This document shows, in pieces, positions 8,318-17,603 of a stretch of DNA of 64,000 bases. The notes below the pieces were generated by a model. That model was not told the origin of the DNA, ran no database searches, and saw only the letters and a program-made list of their open reading frames with translations. A program made the position numbers and the translations under genes. The DNA lies in the NCBI RefSeq assembly GCF_000784735.1, contig NZ_JSYG01000004.1, positions 434,001-498,000 of the forward strand. Reading direction: 5' to 3'. This DNA is from Dickeya undicola. GTDB taxonomy: Bacteria; Pseudomonadota; Gammaproteobacteria; Enterobacterales; Enterobacteriaceae. Every line of letters starts with the position of its first letter. Position 1 is the stretch's first letter.

Positions 8318-9421
8318 ATGTCCAACGTACTCGATCACTATCGTTACCTGCACACCATTCCGGAACTGGGATTTCAGGAGTTCAAGACCGCCGATTATCT
8401 GGCTGCGCAACTGGACGCCGCAGGCTACCACCTCACCCGCGGCGTCAACGGCACCACCGGTATCGTGGCGGAATTAAATAGTGGCGTGCCCGGCCCGGTG
8501 CTGGCGTTGCGCGCCGACATGGATGCATTGGGTCACATCATTGACGGCGAATTCTGTGCCCGCCATACCTGCGGACACGACGCCCACGCCTCCGTGGTAC
8601 TGACCGCGGCTCAAGAGCTAATGCGCGATGGTGTGGTAAAAAAAGGACGGCTGAAGATCCTGTTTCAGCCCGCCGAAGAGCTGGGCACCGGAGCTATCGC
8701 CCTGGTGGAAGGTGGCGCTATTGACGACGTGGACATGATCCTCGGCTTTCACTTGCGACCGGTAGAAGAGTGCCGTCTGGGCGAGGCAATACCGGCGATG
8801 TACTATTCCGCCAGCAGTACGCTGGAAGTCAGTTTTCACGGCCAACCGGCGCACGGCGCACGACCGCATCTGGGGGTGAACGCACTGGAAGCTGCCGCCA
8901 ACGCGGTCATGGCGGTGAAAGCGGTCCCGCTGGCACCACACCTGACCTGGAGCGCCAAAGCCACCCGTTTTCTGTGTGATGCTGGCGTGACCAACTCCAT
9001 TCCTGATAGCGCCACGGTGTGCTGGGACTTGCGTTCGTCACAGAATGACGCGATGGACGAGTTAAAGGCAAAGGTGATCCGTGCCATTGAGTACAGCGCG
9101 GCGGCTTACGGGGCGACGGTCGAAATCAATCTGCTAAAAGAGATCCCGGCGGCGGATATTCATGACGATGCGACGGCGCTTATCAGCGCAGCTATCCGGG
9201 ATGTGCTGGGTGAAGCCGGTCTGGCCGCCCCCAAAAGCACCGCAGGCGGAGAGGACTTCTTCTTCTACCCACGACTGAAACCCCAGGTTAAAGCGGGCTT
9301 CTGGGGGCTGGGCACCAATCTCAAACCGGGGCTGCACCATCCGGATATGCACTTTGAATTATCGTCGCTGGAAACCGGCGTGCAGGTATTCAAACGCTGC
9401 GTGGAAAGGATGTTGGGATAA
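8318..9421 (+). CDS. M20D-family amidohydrolase (hippurate / N-acyl amino acid hydrolase type)
   Basis: Metal-dependent amidohydrolase of 367 residues that probably frees an amino acid from an N-acyl or amide conjugate; the substrate cannot be read from sequence. Family motifs: ALRADMDAL (64-72), HTCGHDAHAS with metal ligands Cys85 and His87, the general-base glutamate pair Glu120-Glu121 in FQPAEELG, and HGQPAHGARP in the lid domain. The start MSNVLDHY has GAGGG upstream. It is a single gene behind a sigma-54 promoter with NtrC-like sites, which suits nitrogen scavenging. Confidence 0.85.
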   Translation: MSNVLDHYRYLHTIPELGFQEFKTADYLAAQLDAAGYHLTRGVNGTTGIVAELNSGVPGPVLALRADMDALGHIIDGEFCARHTCGHDAHASVVLTAAQELMRDGVVKKGRLKILFQPAEELGTGAIALVEGGAIDDVDMILGFHLRPVEECRLGEAIPAMYYSASSTLEVSFHGQPAHGARPHLGVNALEAAANAVMAVKAVPLAPHLTWSAKATRFLCDAGVTNSIPDSATVCWDLRSSQNDAMDELKAKVIRAIEYSAAAYGATVEINLLKEIPAADIHDDATALISAAIRDVLGEAGLAAPKSTAGGEDFFFYPRLKPQVKAGFWGLGTNLKPGLHHPDMHFELSSLETGVQVFKRCVERMLG

Positions 9422-9470
9422 TCTCAGGGCATCCCCGGCAATGAGCCGGAGATGCTTATCAGGAAAGACT

Positions 9471-9672
9471 TATCCCCGTCATACTTCAAGTTGCAGGTGT
9501 GTTGGCTGCGTTACTCGGCCCATTTCATGGGCCTCGCCCCTTCGGGGCCGCTGCAAGCAGCGTTCAAATCGGCTTACGCCAATTTGTCATTCACCCGAAT
9601 CACTTACCTGTGTAAGCTCATCGGGATTCACTCTCTTGCCGCCTTCCTGCAACTCGAATTATTTTGGGTATA
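9471..9672. repeat. Dispersed palindromic repeat, full-length copy (family A)
   Basis: About 200 bp bounded by TATCCCCGTCATACTTCAAG and CTCGAATTATTTTGGGTATA, whose outer parts match the ends of the copies at 1797, 20065 and 47134. The interior has inverted segments such as GGCCCATTTCATGGGCC and GGCCCC-rich arms, so the transcript would fold strongly. It holds no credible gene and abuts the stop of the lipoprotein gene at 9675. Confidence 0.8.
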
Positions 9673-9674
9673 GA

Positions 9675-10010
9675 TTATTTAATCAGCCTCCATGAATCGG
9701 CTTCCTGAATGAAGGTCAAATTAACGATCTCTTTTTTATTGCCAGCCAAGGGTAATGACACATCTAAATCAATATTACACTGATAAATTTTATTTTTACT
9801 TTTGATGCAGTTCAGTTTTTTTAGCGAATTAACTTTAAGCACCATTTCGTCATTAAAAAGCGTACCGACTTTTTTTTCAATCTCCTGATTCGTTTGAGCC
9901 GCCATCTCATCAACAGCGTGCCGAATATCCTGTTCGGTCGGCTCATTACCGCCACACCCCGATAACATAACAGTCATCAACACACTAAAAGCGGCTTTAT
10001 TTATCATCAT
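9675..10010 (-). CDS. Small putative lipoprotein, unknown function
   Basis: Small protein of about 110 residues starting MMINKAAFSVL, with lipobox LSGC about 20 residues in, so probably lipid-anchored after signal peptidase II. The mature part is charged (EQDIRHAVDEMAAQTNQEIEKK) and ends in a beta-rich stretch (YQCNIDLDVSLP; VNLTFIQEADSWRLIK). The start at 10010 has AGGG about 9 nt upstream; ATG at 10007 is equally possible. Family not recognised. A palindromic repeat sits right after its stop. Confidence 0.7.
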   Translation of the reverse strand: MMINKAAFSVLMTVMLSGCGGNEPTEQDIRHAVDEMAAQTNQEIEKKVGTLFNDEMVLKVNSLKKLNCIKSKNKIYQCNIDLDVSLPLAGNKKEIVNLTFIQEADSWRLIK

Positions 10011-10614
10011 CACAGATATCCCTATTAAAATGTGTATGAACCCCTGGAGATGCCTATTCAGCAGCAAAGCGACACCTCTGAATATATCTGTCGTTTTTCG
10101 CATTGCAGGCGCGTTAAGTCCTTTGCCTCCGACATGGCCGCATGTTTGTCATCAGGGGTTCTTCCATTCGGCTCCCGGCCGACACCACACGACGCCCTTG
10201 TCGCTAGCTGCCAGCAAAACCCTCAAAAATAAACAAATTATTCACATTGCAATAACCACTGAATAAACGTTATGACGGTATTATCATAGCGCCGGGCGGC
10301 ACATAGTTATTCACCTTCGCTCTTGCAATAGAAAAAAAATCAATAACACGGCCATGAAAAAAAGATCTTCATCACATTCATTTTTTATAAATTACTCAGC
10401 TTTCAAAAATAAAGATGACGAAGATCTCATTTTAAAACAGAAAGTAAAATAAATAACATTCACATCAGGTTATTTTTCAAAACAGCGGTTTATTTTTCTG
10501 GCACTTTTATTTTTTTGTTCTATAGTGAACACGATACTTTCAGGAAGCCCCTCTTTTATTTTTTTCTCTCAATTGAACGAGAGTCAATATCTGTGGGATT
10601 TACAAGGAGATTGT
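10011..10614. promoter_or_regulatory. 600-bp region upstream of pelI
   Basis: No credible gene. The right half is very AT-rich with long A and T runs. A weak KdgR-like sequence, CAAAACAGCGGTTTATT (10478-10494), has an AAAC/GTTT dyad but misses several consensus positions. pelI of Erwinia chrysanthemi is known to be KdgR-controlled, so this is the place to look; the site itself is only a candidate. Confidence 0.35.
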
Positions 10615-11655
10615 ATGTTTAAATATGTAATACCTCTGTGTGCACTCACTCTGGTGGCCCCCTCATTCGCCGCCCAAACCACGCTGATGATGACCCAGAA
10701 AAGCGATGTTAATTATCTGGGCTGGTCCACCGATGAAAGTAAAGTAGCTCGCCAGGAAGTTTATCGCGGCACCACCAGCAACCCGGACCTGCGTGAACGT
10801 ATCGCCGTGCTGGATGCGGAAACCCGTACCTTCCAGGATGCAGATACCAATAGCGGCGTCAATTACTGGTACTGGGTGGATGTGGTCAGCGATACGCAAA
10901 ACCAGACTGCATCGAATGCCGTGACTACCGCGCCGAGCACTGGCCCGCTGCGTGCAGCGAAAGCCAGTTCCGAGTGTAAGCCGGGTGCTACATTCGAAAA
11001 CCGCACGGTGGACTGCGGCGGTGTAACCATCGGCACCTCTTGCCCGAATGACAGCGATAAACAAAAACCGCTGATCATTTTGAAAAACGCCACGGTGAAA
11101 AACCTGCGTATTTCTGCCAAAGGCGGTGCAGACGGCATTCACTGCGACAGCGGTAACTGCACCATCGAAAACGTGATCTGGGAAGACGTCTGTGAAGATG
11201 CCGCAACCAATAACGGCAAAACCATGACCATCATCGGCGGGATCGCGCATAACGCCAACGGCGGTTATGGCGGCAAACCGGACAAGGTGTTGCAGCAGAA
11301 CGCTAAAAATAGTACCACGGTGGTAAAAGGCAATTTCACCCTGACCGGTGAGCACGGGAAGTTGTGGCGTTCATGCGGCGACTGCACCAACAACGGCGGT
11401 CCCCGTTTCCTGAACGTTGACGGACTGATTGTCAATGGCACCATCGGTAGTATTGCTGGGGTCAACCGCAACTACGGTGATGTGGCAACCCTTAAAAACA
11501 TCAAGATCAAAAACTATAAAGCAGGCAAACCGAAGGTTTGCGAAGAGTACATCGGCGTCGAAAAAGGCAACGGCGAAAGCAAGAAGTACAAAGAAGAAGA
11601 TCAATGGAATACCGCCAACTGTAAAGTTAGCCGTTCAGATGTGACCAAACTCTGA
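10615..11655 (+). CDS. pelI: Pectate lyase PelI, PL3 family with N-terminal Fn3-like domain
   Basis: Secreted endo-pectate lyase that cleaves polygalacturonate in plant cell walls by beta-elimination. The 346-residue precursor has a signal peptide (cleavage after SFAA near residue 19), an N-terminal fibronectin-III-like domain to about residue 110 (VNYWYWVDVVSD), a linker rich in Ala/Ser/Thr, then the PL3 catalytic domain from SECKPGATFEN with several cysteines (CGGVTIGTSC; IHCDSGNC; CGDC). The start MFKYVIPL has AAGGAG upstream. Length and domain order match PelI of Erwinia chrysanthemi, an Out-secreted isoenzyme. A strong terminator follows. Confidence 0.93.
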   Translation: MFKYVIPLCALTLVAPSFAAQTTLMMTQKSDVNYLGWSTDESKVARQEVYRGTTSNPDLRERIAVLDAETRTFQDADTNSGVNYWYWVDVVSDTQNQTASNAVTTAPSTGPLRAAKASSECKPGATFENRTVDCGGVTIGTSCPNDSDKQKPLIILKNATVKNLRISAKGGADGIHCDSGNCTIENVIWEDVCEDAATNNGKTMTIIGGIAHNANGGYGGKPDKVLQQNAKNSTTVVKGNFTLTGEHGKLWRSCGDCTNNGGPRFLNVDGLIVNGTIGSIAGVNRNYGDVATLKNIKIKNYKAGKPKVCEEYIGVEKGNGESKKYKEEDQWNTANCKVSRSDVTKL

Positions 11656-11707
11656 TAGGGTCGCCTGACTGATTGAAACACAACATGGGCTTCCTCAAGT
11701 ATCAAAC

Positions 11708-11736
11708 AAAGACCGGGCTACCCGCCCGGTCTTTTT
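11708..11736 (+). terminator. Rho-independent terminator of pelI
   Basis: Perfect stem GACCGGGC/GCCCGGTC (11711-11718 with 11724-11731), loop of 5, then five T; the preceding AAA extends pairing. Lies between pelI and the convergent gene at 11754 and could serve both. Confidence 0.92.
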
Positions 11737-11753
11737 ACTGCCAGTGACACAGT

Positions 11754-12842
11754 TTACCCTGCCACACGGGCTGCCAGCGCCTCCACCCGGTGCATCGCCT
11801 GGTGTACCTGCTGCTCCGTCACAGTAAACGGCATCGCCGCCATATCCGGCGCATCAACCGAGGCGCGCACGATCGCCGCCAGCTCCGCCTCCGACAAATC
11901 CGGGCAGATCGCCGCCAGCGTCAACGGCACCGCACAAGCCTGAGCCAGCCGAATCGCCGCCAGCAGTTCTTCATCGCTGCGCTGCTCCAGCGCCAGCAGG
12001 CACAGATTGCCGAAGCCGACCAGCAGGCCGTGGCCGAATTCGCGAGTCTTGTCACAGACGGTAAACCCTTCGTACAACGCATGAGCCGCCGCCGCGTGCG
12101 CGCCGCTGGCCATCAGCGAAGTCAGCCCGGCGAACAGGAAGATAGCGTCCAGCACCTGATCGAGCGCGTCGTTATGCTGCCCGGCCATTACGGCGCGACA
12201 AGCATCCTCACCGTACTGTTCGATCAACCGAAAGCAGATTTCGCTGTTGGCACGCGACGACGCGGCAAAACCGCTGCCGTTGCCACCGCGATCAATAGCG
12301 CGGAACTCATACCATTTTGCCAGCGTATCCCCCAGCCCGGCGGCCAACCAACGCAGCGGCGCCCGCGCCAGCAGCGCACTGTCGATAACCACCGCCGCCG
12401 GTGCCACCGGCAGATGGTATAAATCGTGGAAATGGCCGTCGTCGTGATAACGCACCGACAACGGCGTCACCGCAGCGCAGGTCGCCGCAATCGTCGGCAA
12501 CGTCACCACCGGAATGCCGCACTGGAAGGCCACCGCTTTACCGGTGTCCAGCGCCTTGCCGCCGCCGACCGCCAGCAACACATCGCTGTCTGTTTCGTGC
12601 ACCCGCACGCACAAGCGTTCAATCTGGCTGACGCTGCACTGCTCGCCAGACCACTCCACCGCGGTCAGCGTCACCCCAGCCTGTCGCAGTTGGTCAATGA
12701 TCAACGTCTGCGCCGCCGCCAGGGCCTGGTGCCCTCCCGCGACCAACACCCGACGCCCGAGACGGGCGCACACTCCGCCTAACTGTTGACTGACACCCGC
12801 GCCACGCAACACCGTGGCCGGGAAGAAAACCTGTTGTGTCAT
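11754..12842 (-). CDS. Iron-containing alcohol dehydrogenase family protein, HcxA (YbdH)-like
   Basis: 362-residue member of the glycerol-dehydrogenase-like branch of metal-dependent alcohol dehydrogenases. NAD-binding GGGKALDTGKA lies near residue 95, TLPTIAATCAAVTPLSV in the middle, and candidate metal histidines in SGAHAAAAHALYEG and EFGHGLLVGFG. Length and motifs resemble Escherichia coli YbdH/HcxA, a hydroxycarboxylate dehydrogenase; the substrate here is inference. AGGA lies about 11 nt before the start. Convergent with pelI. Confidence 0.75.
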   Translation of the reverse strand: MTQQVFFPATVLRGAGVSQQLGGVCARLGRRVLVAGGHQALAAAQTLIIDQLRQAGVTLTAVEWSGEQCSVSQIERLCVRVHETDSDVLLAVGGGKALDTGKAVAFQCGIPVVTLPTIAATCAAVTPLSVRYHDDGHFHDLYHLPVAPAAVVIDSALLARAPLRWLAAGLGDTLAKWYEFRAIDRGGNGSGFAASSRANSEICFRLIEQYGEDACRAVMAGQHNDALDQVLDAIFLFAGLTSLMASGAHAAAAHALYEGFTVCDKTREFGHGLLVGFGNLCLLALEQRSDEELLAAIRLAQACAVPLTLAAICPDLSEAELAAIVRASVDAPDMAAMPFTVTEQQVHQAMHRVEALAARVAG

Positions 12843-13167
12843 CTTTATCGCTATTCCTGTTAGTTATGATTGCGGCTAATGGCCTCATGGGACACGGCCC
12901 TGCCCCTGCGCGACCAATACATTCCCTTCATCAAGCAAACACCATGCCATTGATAGCCGGTTCCTCGCGACAGTTCGCTTAGTTTCATCATGGCGTGAGG
13001 ATGGTTTTTATCCAGTACGCGCATGGCGACGTCAGGGTTAAGGCCAAAGCCGTCGGCGAAGGAGTGGATGCTGCGCACATCGGTATTTTGCTATTTTTGA
13101 CTAACCTTTTTTTCTCTGACAGACTCAGTACATCAAGATGGTATGCCCGCAGCTCAGGGGAGGATAT
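12843..13167. other. Intergenic region without a convincing gene
   Basis: 325 bp between the leftward dehydrogenase and the rightward DUF29 gene, so it holds both promoters. A leftward frame at 12860-13078 (GTG start, 72 codons) reads like protein over its first 38 residues but has no ribosome site; it may be a gene remnant. The frame carries no motif I recognise. Confidence 0.4.
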
Positions 13168-13599
13168 ATGACAATCCATTATGACAATGACTTTTACGGC
13201 TGGACTCAGGAGCAAGCAAGTTTATTACGCTCTGGTCGTCTGGCTGAGTTAGACGTTCATAACCTGCTGGAGGAAATCGAAGCGATGGGGCGAAGCGAAC
13301 GACGGGAACTGGAGTCCCGGCTTCAGGTGTTGTTTATGCATCTGCTGAAATGGGAATACCAGCCGAGCCATCGCGGAAAAAGCTGGCAGTTGACCATAGA
13401 GGAACAGCGCCGTAAGGCTATGCGTGTTCTATCCGAGAACCCGAGCCTCAAATCCCGGCTCCAGGATATTATCGCGGATGCTTATGGAGATGCGGTAATT
13501 GGTGCCGAACGTGAAACCGGCCTGAATCGTGGGTTATTCCCAACTAACTGTCCCTGGTCATTTGAACAAGCTGTTAACCCTGATTTTTATCCAGAATAA
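13168..13599 (+). CDS. DUF29 family protein
   Basis: 143-residue cytosolic protein with the DUF29 pattern: YDNDFYGWTQEQASLLRSGR at the start, then LDVHNLLEEIEAMGRSERREL, HLLKWEYQP, a helical middle and a C-terminal FP-NCPWSFEQAVNPDFYPE. Function of the family is unknown. The start has GGGAGGA upstream; a longer frame from 13138 lacks a ribosome site. A terminator follows. Confidence 0.85.
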   Translation: MTIHYDNDFYGWTQEQASLLRSGRLAELDVHNLLEEIEAMGRSERRELESRLQVLFMHLLKWEYQPSHRGKSWQLTIEEQRRKAMRVLSENPSLKSRLQDIIADAYGDAVIGAERETGLNRGLFPTNCPWSFEQAVNPDFYPE

Positions 13600-13619
13600 G
13601 AAAACTTAGTATTTTTAAT

Positions 13620-13650
13620 AATAACGTCGGCTTTCCGGCGTTATTTTGTT
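13620..13650 (+). terminator. Rho-independent terminator after the DUF29 gene
   Basis: AATAACGTCGG-CTTT-CCGGCGTTATT with one T-G pair, followed by TTGTTTG. Located 20 nt after the stop codon. Confidence 0.8.
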
Positions 13651-13712
13651 TGCATGGCTTTTTAATTATAAAAGTTGTGTTAAGCACTATTTATATAAGC
13701 AATGGAGGCTGT

Positions 13713-13973
13713 GTGAAGGACACTAGATTTAATAACGAGGTCTATCTTGATTTTTGTAGTGCTTCGAGAGGTGAAGTACTGAATATCTTCATTCATGGTT
13801 ATTCTGCTGCGACTAATGATAAGGATAAACTCCTCTTGAAAAAGACGGTATCATCACTGCCTGGAGATGCTACCAATATCTTGCTTTTTTGGCCATCTGG
13901 AAATTTCTGGAATATCAACTTTAAAAAAGTAGCATTTTCTTTTTGGCGTGGAGGGATCGTTCCTGGTGCTTAG
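13713..13973 (+). pseudogene. Truncated gene, N-terminal part of an alpha/beta-hydrolase-like protein
   Basis: GTG start with GGAGG 4 nt upstream. The 86 codons contain EVLNIFIHGYSA, a strand-plus-HG motif typical of alpha/beta hydrolases, then SLPGDATNILLFWPSGNFWNIN. The frame stops at TAG inside the perfect palindrome 13965-14000, before any nucleophile elbow or catalytic acid, so it is probably a fragment of a longer gene cut by deletion or by the repeat. Lower GC than its neighbours. The hydrolase link is inference from one motif. Confidence 0.6.
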
Positions 13974-14000
13974 AGCCTATCTCAATAGGCTCTAAGCACC
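13965..14000. repeat. Perfect 16-bp palindrome (family B repeat end)
   Basis: Inverted repeat of 16 bp with a 4-nt loop CTCA; the left arm is GGTGCTTAGAGCCTAT. No T-run follows, so it is not a simple terminator. Its core TAGAGCCTATCTCAATAGG recurs at 38255, where it is one end of a 150-bp element. It lies between the truncated gene and the 3' end of hutU, and could also shape the hutU transcript end. Confidence 0.85.
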
Positions 14001-14007
14001 GACGTGT

Positions 14008-15699
14008 CTATTTCACCATCGGCAAATTCAACCGATGCTCTGCGGCACAGGCTTTGGCGATGTCGTAACCCGCGTCGGCGTGGCGCATCACCCCGGTAGC
14101 CGGGTCGTTCCACAGTACCCGCGCCAGTCGGGCATCGGCCTGTTCGCTGCCGTCGCAGACGATCACCATCCCGGCGTGCTGGGAGAAGCCCATGCCGACG
14201 CCGCCGCCATGATGCAGGCTGACCCAGGTGGCACCGCCTGCCGTATTCAGCAGCGCGTTGAGCAGCGGCCAGTCTGATACCGCGTCTGAACCGTCCTGCA
14301 TCGCTTCCGTTTCCCGGTTGGGCGAGGCCACCGAACCGCAGTCCAGGTGGTCACGGCCAATCACAACCGGCGCTTTCAGCTCACCATTGCGCACCATCTC
14401 GTTGAACGCCAGCCCGGCCAGATGCCGCTCCCCCAGCCCCAGCCAGCAGATGCGCGACGGCAGTCCCTGAAAAGCGATACGCTCGCGCGCCATGTCCAGC
14501 CAGCGGTGCAGATGGTGATTATCCGGGAACAGCGCCTTCAACTTCGCGTCGGTCTTGTAGATATCTTCCGGATCGCCGGACAGCGCCACCCAGCGGAACG
14601 GCCCCTTGCCTTCGCAAAACAGCGGGCGGATATAGGCCGGGACGAAACCGGGGAAATCAAAGGCGTCGCGCACGCCTTCATCAAACGCGCGCTGGCGGAT
14701 ATTGTTGCCGTAATCCACGGTGGGCACGCCCATGTGGCAAAAATCCAGCATCGCCTGTACATGTACCGCCATTGAGGCGCAGGCGGCTTTCGTCACTGCC
14801 TCCGGGTTGCTGAGGCGTTCCTGTTGCCAGCGCGCCACGCTCCAGCCCACCGGCAGATAACCGTTGAGCGGGTCGTGGGCGGAGGTCTGGTCGGTGACGA
14901 TATCCGGTTTCATGCCACCAGCGTTGGCGCGTTTTACCAGCTCCGGCAACACCTCGGCGGCGTTGCCCAGCAGGCCAACAGAGATGGCTTTCTTGTGTGC
15001 GACGGCATCGGCGATCATCGCCAGCGCGTCGTCGATGCTGTCGGTCTTGTAATCCAGATAGCGGGTGCGCAGCCGAAAATCGATGCGAGATTCCTGACAC
15101 TCCACCGCCAGTACCGATGCTCCGGCCAGTACCCCAGCCAGCGGCTGGGCTCCCCCCATACCGCCAAGACCGGCGGTGAGGATCCACTTACCGCTCAGGT
15201 CGCCGTGGTAGTGCTGGCGACCTGCTTCGGCAAACGTTTCATAGGTGCCCTGCACGATGCCCTGCGCACCGATGTAGATCCACGATCCGGCGGTCATCTG
15301 GCCGTACATCATCAGCCCGGCCTTATCCAGTTCATGAAAGTGTTCCCAGGTGGCCCAGTGCGGCACCAGGTTCGAGTTAGCGATCAATACTCTGGGGGCG
15401 TCGGCGTGGGTGCGAAACACCCCTACCGGTTTGCCGGACTGCACCAGCAGCGTTTCATCCGCTTTTAACTGGCGCAGGCTAGCCAGAATGGCGTCAAAGC
15501 AGGCCCAGTTGCGCGCCGCCTTGCCAATACCGCCATACACCACCAGATCTTCCGGGCGCTCGGCCACGTCCGGGTCGAGGTTGTTCTGGATCATGCGGTA
15601 GGCGGCTTCGATCAGCCAGTTTTCACAGTGCAGCTCCGTTCCGTGCGGCGCGCGCACAACACGGGCAACAGAAGAAGTCGTCGAAGAAGAGGTGGTCAT
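14008..15699 (-). CDS. hutU: Urocanate hydratase HutU
   Basis: Second step of histidine degradation: urocanate to imidazolonepropionate, in the cytoplasm, with tightly bound NAD. 563 residues, near the usual 556. Recognisable blocks: [18 protein letters not shown] near residue 60, the NAD-binding glycine stretch [16 protein letters not shown], and [18 protein letters not shown] in the C-terminal part. The start [10 protein letters not shown] has AGGAA upstream; the longer frame overlaps hutH. It lies 13 bp after the hutH stop, so hutH-hutU is an operon. Confidence 0.95.
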   Translation of the reverse strand: MTTSSSTTSSVARVVRAPHGTELHCENWLIEAAYRMIQNNLDPDVAERPEDLVVYGGIGKAARNWACFDAILASLRQLKADETLLVQSGKPVGVFRTHADAPRVLIANSNLVPHWATWEHFHELDKAGLMMYGQMTAGSWIYIGAQGIVQGTYETFAEAGRQHYHGDLSGKWILTAGLGGMGGAQPLAGVLAGASVLAVECQESRIDFRLRTRYLDYKTDSIDDALAMIADAVAHKKAISVGLLGNAAEVLPELVKRANAGGMKPDIVTDQTSAHDPLNGYLPVGWSVARWQQERLSNPEAVTKAACASMAVHVQAMLDFCHMGVPTVDYGNNIRQRAFDEGVRDAFDFPGFVPAYIRPLFCEGKGPFRWVALSGDPEDIYKTDAKLKALFPDNHHLHRWLDMARERIAFQGLPSRICWLGLGERHLAGLAFNEMVRNGELKAPVVIGRDHLDCGSVASPNRETEAMQDGSDAVSDWPLLNALLNTAGGATWVSLHHGGGVGMGFSQHAGMVIVCDGSEQADARLARVLWNDPATGVMRHADAGYDIAKACAAEHRLNLPMVK

Positions 15700-15712
15700 A
15701 GCGGATTCCTTA

Positions 15713-17269
15713 TCAAACGAACGCCGGTTCAGCGGCATAGCTAGGTAATAATGCGGTGATGACGGACGGCCAGTGCTCACGGCTGGCCCACTGGCGCATC
15801 AGGTCAATATCCGTCGCCATCAGGCGGTCGTGGTCCAGAAACGCGACCTGTTCACGCACCTGTACCAGTTCACGCTCCAGTAACGGCGAGCTTTTCAGTG
15901 GACGGTGGAAATCGATGCCCTGCGCGGCAGCCATCGCTTCAATGCCCACCACGGTGGCGGTGTTAAAACACATGCTGCCGAGACGGCGGGCGGCGTAGGT
16001 CGCCATCGATACATGATCTTCCTGATTGGCGGAGGTGGGCAGGCTGTCCACGCTACCGGGATGGGCCAGCGACTTGTTCTCTGACGCCAGCGCGGCGGCG
16101 GTCACCTGGGCGATCATGAAACCGGAGTTGACGCCACCGTCGTTAACCAGAAACGGCGGCAACCCGGACAACGTGCTGTCGAGCAGTAGCGCCATGCGCC
16201 GTTCAGAAATCGCGCCGATCTCCGCCACCGCCAGCGCGATGATGTCGGCGGCGAATGCCACCGGTTCGGCGTGGAAATTGCCACCGGAGATCACCTCATC
16301 GGTTTCCGGAAACACCAGCGGATTATCCGACGCGGCGTTGGCTTCGATGCGTAACACGCGGGCGGCGTGCTGTAGATTGTCCAGGCACGCGCCCATGACC
16401 TGCGGCACACAGCGAATGGAGTACGGGTCCTGCACCCGGCCGCAGTTGACGTGCGACTGCAAAATGTCGCTGTCCGTCAGTAATGCGCTGACCGCCGCCG
16501 CGACCGCAATCTGTCCTTGCTGGCCGCGCGCCTGATGGATACGGGCGTCAAACGGCTTGACCGAGCCTTTGATCGCTTCCAGCGACAACGCACCGGCCAC
16601 CAGCCCGGCGGCAAACACGTTCTCGGCCTCGAACAACCCACGCAGCGCCAGCGCGGTGGATACCTGGGTGCCGTTGAGCAGCGCCAGCCCCTCTTTCGGC
16701 CCCAGCACCAACGGTTCGACCCCCGCCCGCGCCAGCCCTTCAACCGCCGGGATCAGCGCGCCGTCGACCCGCGCCTGCCCTTCTCCCAACAACAGCAGCG
16801 ACAGGTGCGCCAGCGGTGCCAGATCGCCACTGGCACCTACCGAGCCTTTCTCCGGAATACAGGGCATCACCCCAGCGTTGAACAGCGCCAGCAAGGTATC
16901 GATCACCCGCAACCGCACCCCGGAATGCCCGCGCGCCAGGCTGATGACTTTGGTCGCCATCACCAGACGCAGCACGTCATCCGGCAGCAGGTCGCCGATG
17001 CCCACGCTATGCGACAGCACCAGATTGCGTTGCAACTCTGCCAGCCGGTCCGCCGGAATGCGGGTCTGGGCCAGCTTGCCAAAACCGGTGTTGATGCCAT
17101 AGACCACCCGGTCCTGACGGATAATGCCCTGTACCGTTTCCTGCGCCGCCGCCACCGCCGCGCGCGCCTGTGCGTCCAGCGTCAGGGTCACATTGCCCTG
17201 ATAAATAGCACGCAGCGTGGCAAGGTCTACCGCGCCGGGCATCAGGCAATAGTTTCGGGTTTGTGACAT
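15713..17269 (-). CDS. hutH: Histidine ammonia-lyase HutH (catalytically complete)
   Basis: First step of histidine degradation: histidine to urocanate plus ammonia. 518 residues. The MIO cofactor triad is present as Ala146-Ser147-Gly148 in [15 protein letters not shown]. Other active-site residues are visible: Tyr57 in YGINTGFG, His87 in LSHSVG, Asn199 in LLNG, Gln280/Tyr283/Arg286 in QDPYSIR, and NQEDHVSM. The ribosome site AGGA overlaps the end of a HutC-type palindrome at 17281-17290, so repressor binding would cover the translation start. First gene of hutH-hutU. Confidence 0.96.
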   Translation of the reverse strand: MSQTRNYCLMPGAVDLATLRAIYQGNVTLTLDAQARAAVAAAQETVQGIIRQDRVVYGINTGFGKLAQTRIPADRLAELQRNLVLSHSVGIGDLLPDDVLRLVMATKVISLARGHSGVRLRVIDTLLALFNAGVMPCIPEKGSVGASGDLAPLAHLSLLLLGEGQARVDGALIPAVEGLARAGVEPLVLGPKEGLALLNGTQVSTALALRGLFEAENVFAAGLVAGALSLEAIKGSVKPFDARIHQARGQQGQIAVAAAVSALLTDSDILQSHVNCGRVQDPYSIRCVPQVMGACLDNLQHAARVLRIEANAASDNPLVFPETDEVISGGNFHAEPVAFAADIIALAVAEIGAISERRMALLLDSTLSGLPPFLVNDGGVNSGFMIAQVTAAALASENKSLAHPGSVDSLPTSANQEDHVSMATYAARRLGSMCFNTATVVGIEAMAAAQGIDFHRPLKSSPLLERELVQVREQVAFLDHDRLMATDIDLMRQWASREHWPSVITALLPSYAAEPAFV

Positions 17270-17280
17270 ATATCTAATCC

Positions 17281-17290
17281 TGTATAGACA
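17281..17290. promoter_or_regulatory. HutC operator in front of hutH
   Basis: TGTATAGACA, read on the gene strand as TGTCTATACA, 11 nt before the hutH start codon and next to its ribosome site. It fits the TGTA-N2-TACA type palindrome reported for HutC in Pseudomonas. Five other places in this window carry the same motif. Confidence 0.75.
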
Positions 17291-17300
17291 AGTGGAGCTA

Positions 17301-17338
17301 AAAAAATCCGGCTGACGCCTTTTCTATTATCCAGCCGG
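17301..17338 (-). terminator. Leftward terminator upstream of hutH
   Basis: Stem CCGGCTG/CAGCCGG (17308-17314 with 17332-17338), loop of 17 nt; on the minus strand the stem is followed by A and seven T. It would end leftward transcripts just before the hutH promoter, consistent with a former gene ending at 17384. Confidence 0.65.
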
Positions 17339-17383
17339 TACGTATCTCTCATTCTTCCTCTCCGGCAGGCACGCTCGCGCCTG

Positions 17384-17566
17384 TCAGATTCCACGGTGAA
17401 TCGCTGCCATCACCTGCGCTTTCAGCGCCATCAATTCTGGCCAGGTGTTAAGGGTATAGTCTCTCGGCCAGGGAAAATCCACCACCATGTCGATGTCGTG
17501 GTGACAAACCGCCAGCAACGAGATCCCCCCGTACAACCTGATACTGCACGCCTGTTTCTGTTCCCG
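17384..17566 (-). pseudogene. Probable 3' remnant of an unidentified gene
   Basis: A leftward frame of about 60 codons reads like real protein, ending DIDMVVDFPWPRDYTLNTWP then ELMALKAQVMAAIHRGI, but it has no start codon with a ribosome site and is closed upstream by TGA at 17567-17569. It is followed by a terminator (17301-17338). A perfect HutC operator lies 38 bp upstream, so the lost gene may have belonged to the hut regulon. I do not recognise the family. Confidence 0.4.
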
Positions 17567-17603
17567 TCAGGAAAAGAGCAAGTGATAGTTCCAGTGTTAT
17601 AGT

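Noticed and set aside
9452-9673. Two overlapping ORFs across the family A repeat
   Set aside because: They are translations of the non-coding repeat element and have no ribosome sites.
12860-13078. Leftward 72-codon ORF with GTG start
   Set aside because: Looks partly protein-like but has no ribosome site, no recognised family and lies in a promoter region; kept only as a possible remnant.
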